Shown here: piece by piece, positions 7,148 through 15,277 of the stretch | Position numbering within the stretch: position 1 is the stretch's first letter | Layout: every line of letters starts with the position of its first letter | DNA from: M3007 sp035299505 | Lineage (GTDB): Bacteria > Bacteroidota > Bacteroidia > Chitinophagales > Saprospiraceae | Assembly: GCA_035299505.1 (NCBI GenBank) | Contig: DATGWL010000043.1 | Location: forward strand, 1 to 23,299 | Length of the DNA stretch: 23,299 nt | Direction of reading: 5' to 3' | Notes under the pieces: generated by a model | Seen by the model: only the letters and a program-made list of their open reading frames with translations | Told to the model about the DNA's origin: nothing | The model's database searches: none | Made by a program: the position numbers and the translations under genes

Positions 7148-10075
7148 ATGAAAAAACTCAACAATCTGCTTCTCATTGCAATGCTCATGCTTGTGAGCGC
7201 AGCCACCTGGGCACAGGGAACCCTGATGGGTACTGTGACCGACGCCTCCGGCGAAGCACTCGTAGGCGTATCCATCGGCGCTGTTGGCACCGGCAAAAGC
7301 ACGGCCTCCGATGCCAATGGCAAATACACCTTGTCGCTGCCAAAAGGCTCTTACCAAATCAATTTTGTCTACACCGGGTATGTTCCGGTTTCCAAAGCTG
7401 TTACCGTTTCAGATGGTAGCATGACGCTGGACATCACCATGGAGTCTTCTGATAATACGCTGGAAGAAGTGGTAATCAGCACGGGTAGCCGCAATACCCA
7501 GCGCACAATCACTGATTCTCCGCTGCCTATTGACATTTTCTCCTCTGCTGATTTGCGCGCCACCGGCCAGCCTTCTTTTGACCGGGCACTGACCTACCGC
7601 GTACCATCGTTCAACTCCGTGCAAACGCCGGTAAACGACGCAACCTCACTGCTCGACCCTTACGAGATCCGCAACATGGGCCCGAGCCGCACCCTGGTAC
7701 TCATCAACGGCAAACGCAAAAACGCCAGCTCCCTGGTGTATATCCAAACCTCTCCGGGCCGTGGTGAAGGCGGCGCCGACCTCTCTGCCATCCCTGCAGA
7801 TGCCATCAAGCGTGTGGAGATTCTGCGCGACGGCGCTTCTGCCCAGTATGGTTCTGATGCAATTGCAGGGGTAATGAACGTGATCCTGAAGGATCGTTAT
7901 GAGTACGGTTCCGTAACCCTCAATACAGGCATTACTGGAAAGGGCGACGGCGAAATGATTGGCCTGTCTATCAACAACGGAGCCAACTTCGGCGATAAAG
8001 GCTACGTGAACTACACCGCAGCACTCTCTTACCAGGCCCTGGCAAACCGCCCCGGCGATGTGGATAGAACTGGAGAGTTTAATGATTTTCTGTTTACCAG
8101 CCCGGATAATTATAAAAATTATCTGGACGCCAATGGCAACCTTGGAGGTCAAAGTCTTGATGGTTTAACTGAAGATCAGATCAATGCAGCGTTTTCAAAT
8201 TTCATGAGTACTCAGGAGTATACAGATCGCCTTAACCAGATAAATACAGGCAACGCTGCAGGACAAGTTCAGGTAGATGAATACCTGCGTCGCTATCCGG
8301 ATGCCCGCAACGTAAACGGCGACCCGGAAAAAGCTTCCGGCCGTTTTCTGATCAACGCCGGTATTCCGGTGGGCGAAAATGCCGAGATCTACGGTAATGC
8401 TGCCTATGTGTACAAAAAAGTAAACAGCTTTGCCAACTTCCGTACCCCATACTGGCGTGGTCCGGAAAACAACCCGTATGCCGTACTGGCAGCCGCTGAA
8501 GGAAAAGCGTACGACGGCTACGGCCCAACTTTTGAGGGCGACTTGACCGACTACAACGCGACTGTTGGTTTGCGTGGCGAGAAAAACGGCTGGAACTCAG
8601 ATCTCAGCTTCACTACAGGAAGCAACCAGCAGTTGTACACGGTAAACAACTCCCGCAACCGCGACCTGGGCCTGAACTCTCCGCTTACTTTCAAACCGGG
8701 CGGTTATGCTTTCAGCCACAATGTAATGAACATCGACATCTCCAAAATGCTGGTTGACAACCTGAATTTCTCTATGGGTTCTGAGTTCCGCCAGGAAACC
8801 TACGAAATCATTCAGGGCGATACCGCCTCCTACGTGGGTGGTGGCGCCGACTCCTTCCCGGGCACCCGTTCCAACAACGCCAGTAAAAATTCCCGCAACA
8901 ACATTGGCGGATATGTTGGTCTGGCGTACGATATTACCGAAGACTTCCTGATTGATGCAACGGTGCGTACAGAGCGTTATAGCGATTTTGGCAACACTTT
9001 CGTGTACAAAGTGAGCTCCCGCTACAAACTGCTGGACGACAAACTGACACTCCGCGCTTCTTACTCAACCGGCTTCCGCGCGCCACAACTGCACCAGATT
9101 TACCTGCAGATTGCCCAGCAGAGCTTCGTGCCTGGCCAGGGTATTCAGAACAAGGGTATTTTCAACAATGCCAGCCCACAGGCTAAATTGCTGGGTATTT
9201 CAAAGTTGAAACCAGAAGAGTCTACCAACTTCACGGCAGGTATCGGCTTGAAACCAAACAGCAACCTGAACATCACGCTCGACTACTACAACATTGCGGT
9301 AGACGATCGCATCATTCTGGGTTCTGAAATTACCGGCACCGGCGATCCAAACAATGCACTTGACCAGGTACTCACCGCCAACGGCATCGTAGCGGCCAGC
9401 TTCTTCACCAATGGTATCAACACCCGCACCAGCGGTATTGATATGGTAGTGAGCTACCGCAATGTAAATGCAGGTTCCGGCAAACTGGGCTTCAACCTGG
9501 CCGCCAACTATGTGCTGTTCAACAAACTTTCCGGCGCTAAGAGCGTAAGCGACTACGAATCCGGCGACATCACCAAGCCTAATGGCGATGTGATCAACCC
9601 ACCACTCATCCGCAATGCCGGCAAGAGCGTTTTTGACGTAACACAGGAAGCGCTGCTACTCAGCTCCCGCCCTCAGTACAAAGCCATTCTGGGTATTGAC
9701 TACGCAGTTGGAAAGTTCAATTTTGCCCTCAACAACACCCTGTTCGGACCTACTACTTTCCGCCAGGCTGGTTTGGATCTGAATCTGAAAACGGTGTTTA
9801 AGCCTGCTGTGGTTACAGACTTGAGCTTTAACTACCAGATATCCAAAACCCTCAGCCTGGGCATCAATGCCAACAACCTGCTCAACGTACTGCCAAAGTG
9901 GGAACTCAAAGCCCTCAACGCAGCCGGCGAAGCCATCCTGGCCGACCCTGCACAGGTTAAAACACAGTCTAACCTGATCACCTTCAACCAGCGTTACGCC
10001 ATTGTTACCTACGACGGCTCTCAGTTCAGCCAGTTGGGTACTACGCTGGCCGCGAATTTGACAGTGAGATTCTAG
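7148..10075 (+). CDS. TonB-dependent outer-membrane receptor with N-terminal CarboxypepD_reg-like domain
   Basis: 975 residues. A Sec signal peptide (MKKLNNLLLIAMLMLVSAATWAQ) is followed by a CarboxypepD_reg-like beta-sandwich at about residues 24-100 (GTVTDASGEALVGVSI onward). A TonB plug follows at about residues 110-250, with the family-typical ADLSAIPADAIKRVEILRD and SAQYGSDAIAGVMNVILK stretches (adjacent in the protein). The rest is a 22-strand-type barrel ending in a C-terminal aromatic residue (NLTVRF), as outer-membrane barrels do. It would import a scarce ligand across the outer membrane using TonB energy. No SusD-type lipoprotein lies next to it, so it is not a classic glycan Sus pair; siderophore, vitamin or peptide uptake are all possible. 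The gene converges with the sigma-factor operon, with a long palindrome between them. Confidence 0.93.
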   Translation: MKKLNNLLLIAMLMLVSAATWAQGTLMGTVTDASGEALVGVSIGAVGTGKSTASDANGKYTLSLPKGSYQINFVYTGYVPVSKAVTVSDGSMTLDITMESSDNTLEEVVISTGSRNTQRTITDSPLPIDIFSSADLRATGQPSFDRALTYRVPSFNSVQTPVNDATSLLDPYEIRNMGPSRTLVLINGKRKNASSLVYIQTSPGRGEGGADLSAIPADAIKRVEILRDGASAQYGSDAIAGVMNVILKDRYEYGSVTLNTGITGKGDGEMIGLSINNGANFGDKGYVNYTAALSYQALANRPGDVDRTGEFNDFLFTSPDNYKNYLDANGNLGGQSLDGLTEDQINAAFSNFMSTQEYTDRLNQINTGNAAGQVQVDEYLRRYPDARNVNGDPEKASGRFLINAGIPVGENAEIYGNAAYVYKKVNSFANFRTPYWRGPENNPYAVLAAAEGKAYDGYGPTFEGDLTDYNATVGLRGEKNGWNSDLSFTTGSNQQLYTVNNSRNRDLGLNSPLTFKPGGYAFSHNVMNIDISKMLVDNLNFSMGSEFRQETYEIIQGDTASYVGGGADSFPGTRSNNASKNSRNNIGGYVGLAYDITEDFLIDATVRTERYSDFGNTFVYKVSSRYKLLDDKLTLRASYSTGFRAPQLHQIYLQIAQQSFVPGQGIQNKGIFNNASPQAKLLGISKLKPEESTNFTAGIGLKPNSNLNITLDYYNIAVDDRIILGSEITGTGDPNNALDQVLTANGIVAASFFTNGINTRTSGIDMVVSYRNVNAGSGKLGFNLAANYVLFNKLSGAKSVSDYESGDITKPNGDVINPPLIRNAGKSVFDVTQEALLLSSRPQYKAILGIDYAVGKFNFALNNTLFGPTTFRQAGLDLNLKTVFKPAVVTDLSFNYQISKTLSLGINANNLLNVLPKWELKALNAAGEAILADPAQVKTQSNLITFNQRYAIVTYDGSQFSQLGTTLAANLTVRF

Positions 10076-10082
10076 GGAAGGT

Positions 10083-10282
10083 CCAATAACCAATGTCCAA
10101 TATCCAATGTCCAAGTGGTGCGGGGGTTTGGCGTCGACACATTTGTTTGATTGTTAACGCCTGATGGGCGAATGACCACAAAATGACACGCCATTCAGGC
10201 GAGAGTTATTAAACAACTGTGCTGACGCCAAACCCCCGCCCCACTTGGACATTGGACATTGGACATTGGATATTGGTTATTG
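10083..10282. repeat. ~200-bp imperfect palindrome built from CCAATNN heptamers
   Basis: The left arm (10083-10135) and right arm (10224-10282) are inverted copies. The inner ~32 bp match with one mismatch. The outer parts are tandem 7-mers of the CCAATGT/CCAATAT/CCAATAA type: about four full units on the left and seven on the right, read in reverse as ATTGGAC/ATTGGAT. The 88-bp centre is also partly self-complementary (CGCCTGATGGGCG near 10159 against CGCCATTCAGGCG near 10190, and CACATTTGTTT against AAACAACTGTG). It fills almost all the space between two convergent genes, so it can act as a bidirectional transcript end. It could also be a non-autonomous mobile or amplified repeat. Confidence 0.85.
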
Positions 10283-10291
10283 AATATTGGT

Positions 10292-11626
10292 TTATTTTAA
10301 ACGAACATCCCCGTCAAAGCTCGTCACTTCAATTTTAGGCGCATTGGCGCCGGCGCCTTTGATTCTTCCTTTGATGGATATTTCTTCTTCTTTTTCCTTG
10401 TAATAGGTGGATTCAAGTTCATTTTCCGGAAAAATGAGCTTGGAATACTTCATTTCAGCACTCAATTCGTATTTCACGGAGCCGGGAATTGGAATGGTTA
10501 CCTCAGTGTATTTGCCGTTGAAAAGCATGCCTTCGAAGGTGCCACCCACACTGAGTACTTTAATTTCGTCGTCGAATGATTGCTGAACCGATAGATTTTT
10601 CCACAAGCCGCCCACCTGATATTCGGTGTACTTGGTGTTGGTTGCGGAAAGGGTACCTACTTTGGCGATTTTCACCTCATCGTCGAACGACATGTCGAAA
10701 TGCAGGCTGTTGAGTTCCTGGAAAGAGAATTCTGTGTATTGACTTCCGGTAATATGCACCTGCCCGGCATTGAGGGCTTCCACCTGGCTGTCGTAAAACT
10801 GGCCATTGGCATTTCCCCAATTACCCGTAAACCTGAATTCAGAATACTTATCGCGCAGGTTTAACTGGCCGCTTACCCCTCCGATTTTGTAGTTATCATC
10901 AAAACATTCAAGGGAGAGCGTTTCAAGATTACCCAACTTAATCACAGAGTATTTTGAGTTGATTTCCATGTTTTTCCCGTCTCCGAAATTGATGTTGGAA
11001 TCATACAATTCCGCCTTTCCGCTGGAGAAATTGCCCACAGTACCGTTGCTGTATTTGCCATCCAGTTTCAGCTGTTCGTAGTTGCCCGGCATGTCGAGTT
11101 TTCCGTCGAACAAAATGATTTCCAGTATAGCGGCGGTACCATCTTCCGTACGGATGGTGGCGTATTTGTTTTCCAGGGTGGCATACTGGAGTTTGGGCAC
11201 ATAAATTTCCAACTGCATGTTAAAATCTTTGATGCCGTTGAATTTTTGTCCGTTTTTAAATTTGATGGTGCTGCGGCCGTTAATGGTATTCCAGCTATCG
11301 ATCAGCTGAGATGTTTGCACATCGAGTTTGTTATTGGAGGCCTCATTGGTTGAAATATCAAACTGGTTGAGAAAATTCTGCAATTCTGCCTCATCCTTTC
11401 CTTTGGCTGAAATAGTGAGCACTACTTTGGTTTGAGTGCTGTTGCTTTTGCGCAGTACGAGATCGCCATAGCGGTGGGAGGCCCAAAGTGCCGTTTTTCC
11501 GTCGAAGACCTTTTCAATATTGCGTTTTTTTTCAGATTGGGCTGCTGCTGAGCCGAAAAAAAAGACAGCTAAAAACGTCAACATGAACCACTTAAATGTC
11601 GAGAGACTGGCGTTTTTCTGTTTCAT
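10292..11626 (-). CDS. Secreted repeat-solenoid protein, third gene of an ECF-sigma operon
   Basis: 444 residues, family not identified with certainty; it resembles DUF4097-type putative adhesin/beta-helix proteins. An N-terminal signal peptide ends near FFFGSAAAQ (residue 30). From about residue 150 onward two motifs recur with a ~36-residue period. One is [FY]D[DGS] with Asp at 174, 209, 243, 279, 315 and 352. The other is [KQ]Y[ST] (NKYAT, GKYSN, SKYSV, DKYSE, SQYTE, TKYTE, GKYTE, MKYSK) with the K or Q at 154, 191, 225, 260, 296, 332, 372 and 393. This regularity implies a stacked beta-solenoid on the periplasmic or outer face. The gene starts 35 bp inside the end of the anti-sigma gene, so the two are probably translationally coupled. 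Its role may be as the sensed or effector envelope protein of the sigma system (inference). Confidence 0.75.
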   Translation of the reverse strand: MKQKNASLSTFKWFMLTFLAVFFFGSAAAQSEKKRNIEKVFDGKTALWASHRYGDLVLRKSNSTQTKVVLTISAKGKDEAELQNFLNQFDISTNEASNNKLDVQTSQLIDSWNTINGRSTIKFKNGQKFNGIKDFNMQLEIYVPKLQYATLENKYATIRTEDGTAAILEIILFDGKLDMPGNYEQLKLDGKYSNGTVGNFSSGKAELYDSNINFGDGKNMEINSKYSVIKLGNLETLSLECFDDNYKIGGVSGQLNLRDKYSEFRFTGNWGNANGQFYDSQVEALNAGQVHITGSQYTEFSFQELNSLHFDMSFDDEVKIAKVGTLSATNTKYTEYQVGGLWKNLSVQQSFDDEIKVLSVGGTFEGMLFNGKYTEVTIPIPGSVKYELSAEMKYSKLIFPENELESTYYKEKEEEISIKGRIKGAGANAPKIEVTSFDGDVRLK

Positions 11627-12134
11627 TTCTTCTTAGTTGTATTTGTTTGATAATGAGTTCGAGTATTCGAATTTTCTGCTCGTAGTAGTGCAGATATCTG
11701 GCTGCTGTTTTTTCATCTTTGGGCAAAGCCTGGAAATCTGCCATAAAATCCTGTTGCAAACGATCGAGTTCTTCCAACTCTTTGGCTTCGAGCGGAAGCT
11801 GGGTATTGGCGGCCAACAAGGCATGCATTTGGGTTTCCTGCTCGCTTACCAGTTTTTGGTATTCGATAGCTTTGTTACGCCAGGGTTCGGGCAGGTCGGC
11901 TATAGGCATGTGTTCTGCCGGCTGGTGTTTTGATTCACTCCACCAATAGCCGAGCGAGATACCGGAGCCTAGCAGCAGTATCCCGAAGGAAATCCACCAA
12001 AAAGGTTTCCGCCACCAGGGCGCCTTTTTTTCAGACAGGGTAACAATGCCTGCCCAAATAGCCTGTGAATCAGGCATTTCCACCTCATCCATGGATTCTT
12101 GCAATGCCTTTATTCGTTTTTCCAATGCATCCAT
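11592..12134 (-). CDS. Single-pass membrane protein, probable anti-sigma factor
   Basis: 180 residues. The N-terminal ~40 residues are cytoplasmic in character (MDALEKRIKALQESM, then KKAPWWRKP). One transmembrane helix spans about residues 45-65 (FWWISFGILLLGSGISLGYW). The C-terminal part (about 70-180) is charged, Glu/Gln-rich and likely coiled coil (EYQKLVSEQETQM, KELEELDRLQQDF). No zinc-binding HxxxCxxC motif is present, so it is not a classic ZAS anti-sigma factor. The call rests on topology and on its place five bases after an ECF sigma gene, the usual anti-sigma position. Its last 35 bp overlap the start of the solenoid gene. Confidence 0.6.
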   Translation of the reverse strand: MDALEKRIKALQESMDEVEMPDSQAIWAGIVTLSEKKAPWWRKPFWWISFGILLLGSGISLGYWWSESKHQPAEHMPIADLPEPWRNKAIEYQKLVSEQETQMHALLAANTQLPLEAKELEELDRLQQDFMADFQALPKDEKTAARYLHYYEQKIRILELIIKQIQLRRNETEKRQSLDI

Positions 12135-12139
12135 ACTTG

Positions 12140-12682
12140 CTACGAGTTGGCGGTTTGAGGTAAATAGGTTTTCAAGAGTTGTTTGGCCCGTCGGTATTGG
12201 GTTTTAGAGGTCGATTCAGTGATACCCAGTTGCAAGGCAATAGCCTGATGGCTCATTTGCTCAACGGCAAACAAGGTGAACACCACCCGCGCTCCGTCGG
12301 GCAGTTTTTTGATAGCAACGTGAAGGGTTTCGGCGTCGAAATCTGGGAAAGTATCCGTGGCTTCCGGTAGTTGTTCCAGCTGCTGGTTCAATTCCACAAA
12401 TTGCAGCTGTTTTTTAGTGCGCAGTTGGTTCAGCGCAGTATTCACGATGATTCGTTTAATCCATGTACCTATACCAGACTCCTGCCTGAACGTGTGCAAT
12501 TGTTGAAATACCCTGGTAAACCCTTCCTGTAACACGTCTTGCGCCTCGCCGGAATGACCAAGAATCCTGATGGCGGTATTGTACATCGCCGTAACGTAAC
12601 GGTGATATAGTTCAAACTGCGCCTGCTGGTTTCCTTGCAGGCAGCGAGCTATCAGTTCTTTTTCTGGTTGGGCAGACAACAA
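12140..12682 (-). CDS. ECF-type RNA polymerase sigma factor (sigma-70 family)
   Basis: 180 residues. Region 2 is seen at about residues 10-80 (FELYHRYVTAMYNTAIRI, then EAQDVLQEGFTRVFQQL). Region 4 is at about residues 120-175, with a helix-turn-helix (MSHQAIALQLGITESTSK) and QYRRAKQLL as its recognition helix. It would direct RNA polymerase to an envelope-related regulon when released by the neighbouring membrane protein. The first codon of the frame is TTG at 12682, followed by a second TTG. There is no in-frame ATG or GTG upstream before the family homology begins, so a TTG start is likely. It is the first gene of the sigma / anti-sigma / solenoid operon. Confidence 0.9.
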   Translation of the reverse strand: MLSAQPEKELIARCLQGNQQAQFELYHRYVTAMYNTAIRILGHSGEAQDVLQEGFTRVFQQLHTFRQESGIGTWIKRIIVNTALNQLRTKKQLQFVELNQQLEQLPEATDTFPDFDAETLHVAIKKLPDGARVVFTLFAVEQMSHQAIALQLGITESTSKTQYRRAKQLLKTYLPQTANS

Positions 12683-12767
12683 GGTGAAGTAGGTGTTTAT
12701 CCAGTAACATGATAAAGATGCAGGTATGCCTAAATAGTTGGAATTGACGTCAAAGTTTTTTCTTTAA
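12683..12767 (-). promoter_or_regulatory. Upstream region of the ECF-sigma operon
   Basis: AT-rich stretch containing a perfect 10-bp palindrome, TTGACGTCAA, at 12744-12753, about 60 bp upstream of the sigma start. No clear TAnnTTTG box is present, so the operon may use a different sigma, possibly its own product. The assignment is tentative. Confidence 0.3.
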
Positions 12768-12843
12768 ACTACTGGACATTTTGGTTTCAGACCTCCTAGG
12801 TTTTGAAAACCTTAAAAGTCTGAAACCAAAATATCCACGTAGT
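12768..12843. repeat. Inverted repeat / hairpin between the TIM-barrel gene and the sigma operon
   Basis: ATTTTGGTTTCAGAC (12778-12792) is perfectly repeated in inverse at 12818-12832. The match continues outward with gaps (ACTACTGGAC against ATCCACGTAGT), giving arms of about 25 bp. Inside the loop lies a second perfect palindrome, AGGTTTT-G-AAAACCT (12798-12812). It starts 11 bp past the stop of the minus-strand TIM-barrel gene and could end its transcript. The ACCTCCTAGGTTTT core looks like a dispersed repeat type I associate with Bacteroidota (recollection). Confidence 0.7.
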
Positions 12844-12853
12844 ATGATTTTCC

Positions 12854-13723
12854 TTACACATCACAAAGCTCCACCGCCTTCGCCAGCGATGCCAGTTTAT
12901 CCGGCGCAGTGGGAATAAATTCCTGCGCTACATAACCCTTGAAGCCGGTTTCCACGATGGCGCGCATGATGGCCGGATAGTATAATTCCTGGGTTTCGTC
13001 AATTTCATTGCGCCCCGGCACCCCGGCGGTGTGGTAATGCCCGAAAAAGGCATGCCCTTCCCTAATGGTGTGGATCACGTCGCCTTCGTTGATCTGCATG
13101 TGGTAGATATCGTACAGCAGTTTGAAGTTTTCGGAGCCGAGTTGTTTACACAGTTCAATGCCCCAGGCAGATTTATCGCACATGTAATCCTTGTGGTCTA
13201 CCTTGGAATTGAAAAGTTCCATTTGTAAAACCACCCCGTGTTTTTCGGCCAGCGGGAGCAGCTTTTTCAGGCCGGTAACGCAGTTTTTCAGGCCCGTTTC
13301 ATCGTCCATGCCATTGCGGTTACCGCTGAAACAAATGAGGTTTTTATACCCGGCTTTGCCCACCAGCGGGATCATTTCCGAATAGTTTTTCACCAGCTGA
13401 TCGTGGTACTGCGGATCGTTAAAGCCCTTGGTGAGGCCAATTTCCGCGCCATTGCACATGGAAGAATCCAGTCCGTATTTTTTCAGCACATCCCATTCTT
13501 TCGGGCCAATCAGGTCAATGGCAGAAAGCCCGATTTGTTTGCCAAAAATGCAGAGTTCTTCCAGCGGCAGATCGCCGTAGGTCCAGCGACAAACAGAGTG
13601 GCGGATATTGCCTTTGCGGACAAGTGGTGTGTTCGTCATGGTTTCAGCGGAGAAAGATGGCCGGGCAAGCATGGCAGCAGTGCCGGCAGCGAGGGTTTTA
13701 AGTACGCGGCGACGAGTAGGCAT
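12854..13723 (-). CDS. Tat-exported hydroxypyruvate isomerase-like TIM-barrel protein
   Basis: 289 residues. The N-terminus MPTRRRVLKTLAAGTAAMLA is a twin-arginine signal (TRRRVLK), so the folded enzyme is probably exported to the periplasm. The rest is a xylose-isomerase-like TIM barrel of the hydroxypyruvate isomerase group. Expected metal/acid residues are visible: Glu169 in LQMELFNS, Asp205 in LLYDIYHMQ, His229/His231 in GHYHTAGVPGRNEID and Glu268 in VAQEFIP. Cytoplasmic Hyi interconverts hydroxypyruvate and tartronate semialdehyde. Exported relatives in Bacteroidota may act on other small sugars or keto acids, so the substrate is unknown. It stands alone between hairpin repeats. A Bacteroidota-type -7 box ends 26 nt upstream of the ATG. 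Confidence 0.85.
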   Translation of the reverse strand: MPTRRRVLKTLAAGTAAMLARPSFSAETMTNTPLVRKGNIRHSVCRWTYGDLPLEELCIFGKQIGLSAIDLIGPKEWDVLKKYGLDSSMCNGAEIGLTKGFNDPQYHDQLVKNYSEMIPLVGKAGYKNLICFSGNRNGMDDETGLKNCVTGLKKLLPLAEKHGVVLQMELFNSKVDHKDYMCDKSAWGIELCKQLGSENFKLLYDIYHMQINEGDVIHTIREGHAFFGHYHTAGVPGRNEIDETQELYYPAIMRAIVETGFKGYVAQEFIPTAPDKLASLAKAVELCDV

Positions 13724-13749
13724 AGCAAGTGAAATGGTTATTTTGCTGC

Positions 13750-13756
13750 CAAAGTA
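13750..13756 (-). promoter_or_regulatory. -7 promoter element of the TIM-barrel gene
   Basis: On the minus strand this reads TACTTTG followed by GC, one base shorter than TAnnTTTG. It ends 26 nt upstream of the ATG and partly overlaps the first copy of the palindromic repeat at 13754-13821. Confidence 0.35.
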
Positions 13757-13821
13757 CGCCGGAATGGTATTCCGGCATACCGGCCGAACCGTTTGTACGC
13801 CGGAATATCATTCCGGCATAC
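13754..13821. repeat. Two direct copies of a 27-bp palindromic element
   Basis: The units at 13754-13780 and 13795-13821 share the form GTAC-GCCGGAAT-nnn-ATTCCGGC-ATAC; only the three central bases differ (GGT and ATC). Each is a perfect 8-bp-arm hairpin. The copies start 41 bp apart. The second carries the last codons and the stop of the histidine kinase gene, so its terminal residues M-P-E come from the repeat. It probably acts as a transcript-end hairpin or is a dispersed palindromic repeat. Confidence 0.85.
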
Positions 13822-15271
13822 CCGGAAAACGCACCGTGAACTCCGTACCCACGCCTACCTGGCTGTTCACTTCAATCTGGCCCTGATGCAGGCGCACCAC
13901 TCCGGCCACGTAGTTGAGGCCAAGCCCATGACCTTTTACATCGTGTACATCGCCGGTGGGCACGCGGAAAAACTTGTCGAAAATCCGGTCCAGGTATGCC
14001 GCCGGAATACCCCGGCCCTGATCCTTCACCTGGAGGATGAGTTGTCCGCCGGAATGAGTCAGTCTGACTTCTATTTTGGGCGATTCGAGGCTGTATTTGA
14101 GGGCATTTTCCAGCAGGTTGTACAGCACGCTAACCAGGTGCAGCCTATCGCCATGCAGGTTGAAATGTTGGCCGATAACGCTGAGTTTGACCTCAGCACG
14201 GTATTTTTCAAATTGCAATTTCATAGCTGCCAGCACTTCTTCCACCAGCGCCAGAAAATCTATGGGTTCTGTTTTCAGTTCCGGTTCACCCTGTTCGAAA
14301 AGCGACATGCGTAGCACCTTGTCAACCAGCAGGGAGAGTCGGTTGAGTTCCAGCTGACTGATGGCCAGGTATTCCCGGGTTCGTTCCGGATTTTGCAGCG
14401 CATCAAAATTTTGCAGGGCTTCAATGGCCACACTGACAGTGGAAATGGGCGTTTTGAGTTCATGCGTCATATTTCGGATGAACTCGTTTTTGATTTCCGT
14501 GAGGCGCATTTGCTTGCGCAGACTCTGATAAACAAACAAAAACGCCAGTGCAACCGAGGCAAAAAGCAGCAGGGAAAAGGCCATTTGCGGCGCCATTTTG
14601 CGCAACAAATAGCCATTATACTGACTGATTACGGCACGCAGGCGCTCACCGTTTACCACATCAGTATACTGACCGGCCACAAAGGCGCCTTCGGGAATGG
14701 AATCGTTCAGGCTAGCCACGCGCCATTGCACCGGAAGTGCGGCAGATTGCATGGCTTCGTTGAAATAGCGTTCCAGGGTGGGGCGCACCGGCGCGCTGCC
14801 TGACTCGTGCAGCGGCACCCCGGCACTATCTACACCAACGAATATAGACAATGTGCCCGAAATTTCTTCTCCATCAGGCTCCGGCTTTTTGTTGAGCATG
14901 ATTTTCATGTCCTGCACCTTTTCGCCACGAATTTCCTGAATGTCATGAGTGACGAAGGCTTTTTCCTGCACAATGGCAAAAACACGGGCTGAGTCTTTGA
15001 CCGGTTGAGGACGAGGCGTTGTTGGCAATCGCAACGAAATACTCACTGCAGTATCGCCCTGTTGGGTGTCCCAGCGCCTTACCACCAGTTTATCAAACAA
15101 GCGACTCTCAATGCCCCGCACCGCATTGACGAAGAGCAGGTTCGTTTCCCGCTTCAGTGATTCCTGCTCATCCTTATAGGTTTTTTGCAAAAACAGCCAC
15201 AGAAACACCCCAAGCAGTATCATGCCCAGGGATAGCAAAACAATGGCAATATGGTGTCGCTGACGAAACAT
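13808..15271 (-). CDS. Membrane sensor histidine kinase
   Basis: 487 residues from the ATG chosen here. Transmembrane helices lie at about residues 8-28 and 229-249, enclosing a ~200-residue periplasmic sensor region with no recognised fold. A HisKA dimerisation domain follows, with the phospho-accepting His270 in FIRNMTHELKTP. The HATPase_c domain has an N box (NLLENALKYS), G1 box (KDQGRGIPA), F box (IFDKFFRV) and G2 box (GHGLGLNYV). It would autophosphorylate and pass the phosphate to an OmpR-type regulator, most likely the one at 19246-19932. The frame extends nine codons further up to 15298. The ATG at 15271 is preferred because an exact -7 box lies six bases upstream of it, within the longer frame. 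Domain layout is similar to RprX-type kinases, but that link is weak. The last codons lie in a palindromic repeat. Confidence 0.93.
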   Translation of the reverse strand: MFRQRHHIAIVLLSLGMILLGVFLWLFLQKTYKDEQESLKRETNLLFVNAVRGIESRLFDKLVVRRWDTQQGDTAVSISLRLPTTPRPQPVKDSARVFAIVQEKAFVTHDIQEIRGEKVQDMKIMLNKKPEPDGEEISGTLSIFVGVDSAGVPLHESGSAPVRPTLERYFNEAMQSAALPVQWRVASLNDSIPEGAFVAGQYTDVVNGERLRAVISQYNGYLLRKMAPQMAFSLLLFASVALAFLFVYQSLRKQMRLTEIKNEFIRNMTHELKTPISTVSVAIEALQNFDALQNPERTREYLAISQLELNRLSLLVDKVLRMSLFEQGEPELKTEPIDFLALVEEVLAAMKLQFEKYRAEVKLSVIGQHFNLHGDRLHLVSVLYNLLENALKYSLESPKIEVRLTHSGGQLILQVKDQGRGIPAAYLDRIFDKFFRVPTGDVHDVKGHGLGLNYVAGVVRLHQGQIEVNSQVGVGTEFTVRFPGMPE

Positions 15272-15277
15272 CTGGCC

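Noticed and set aside
10083..10282. Insertion sequence remnant
   Set aside because: No transposase fragment and no target-site duplication can be seen; only repeat and palindrome structure is supported.
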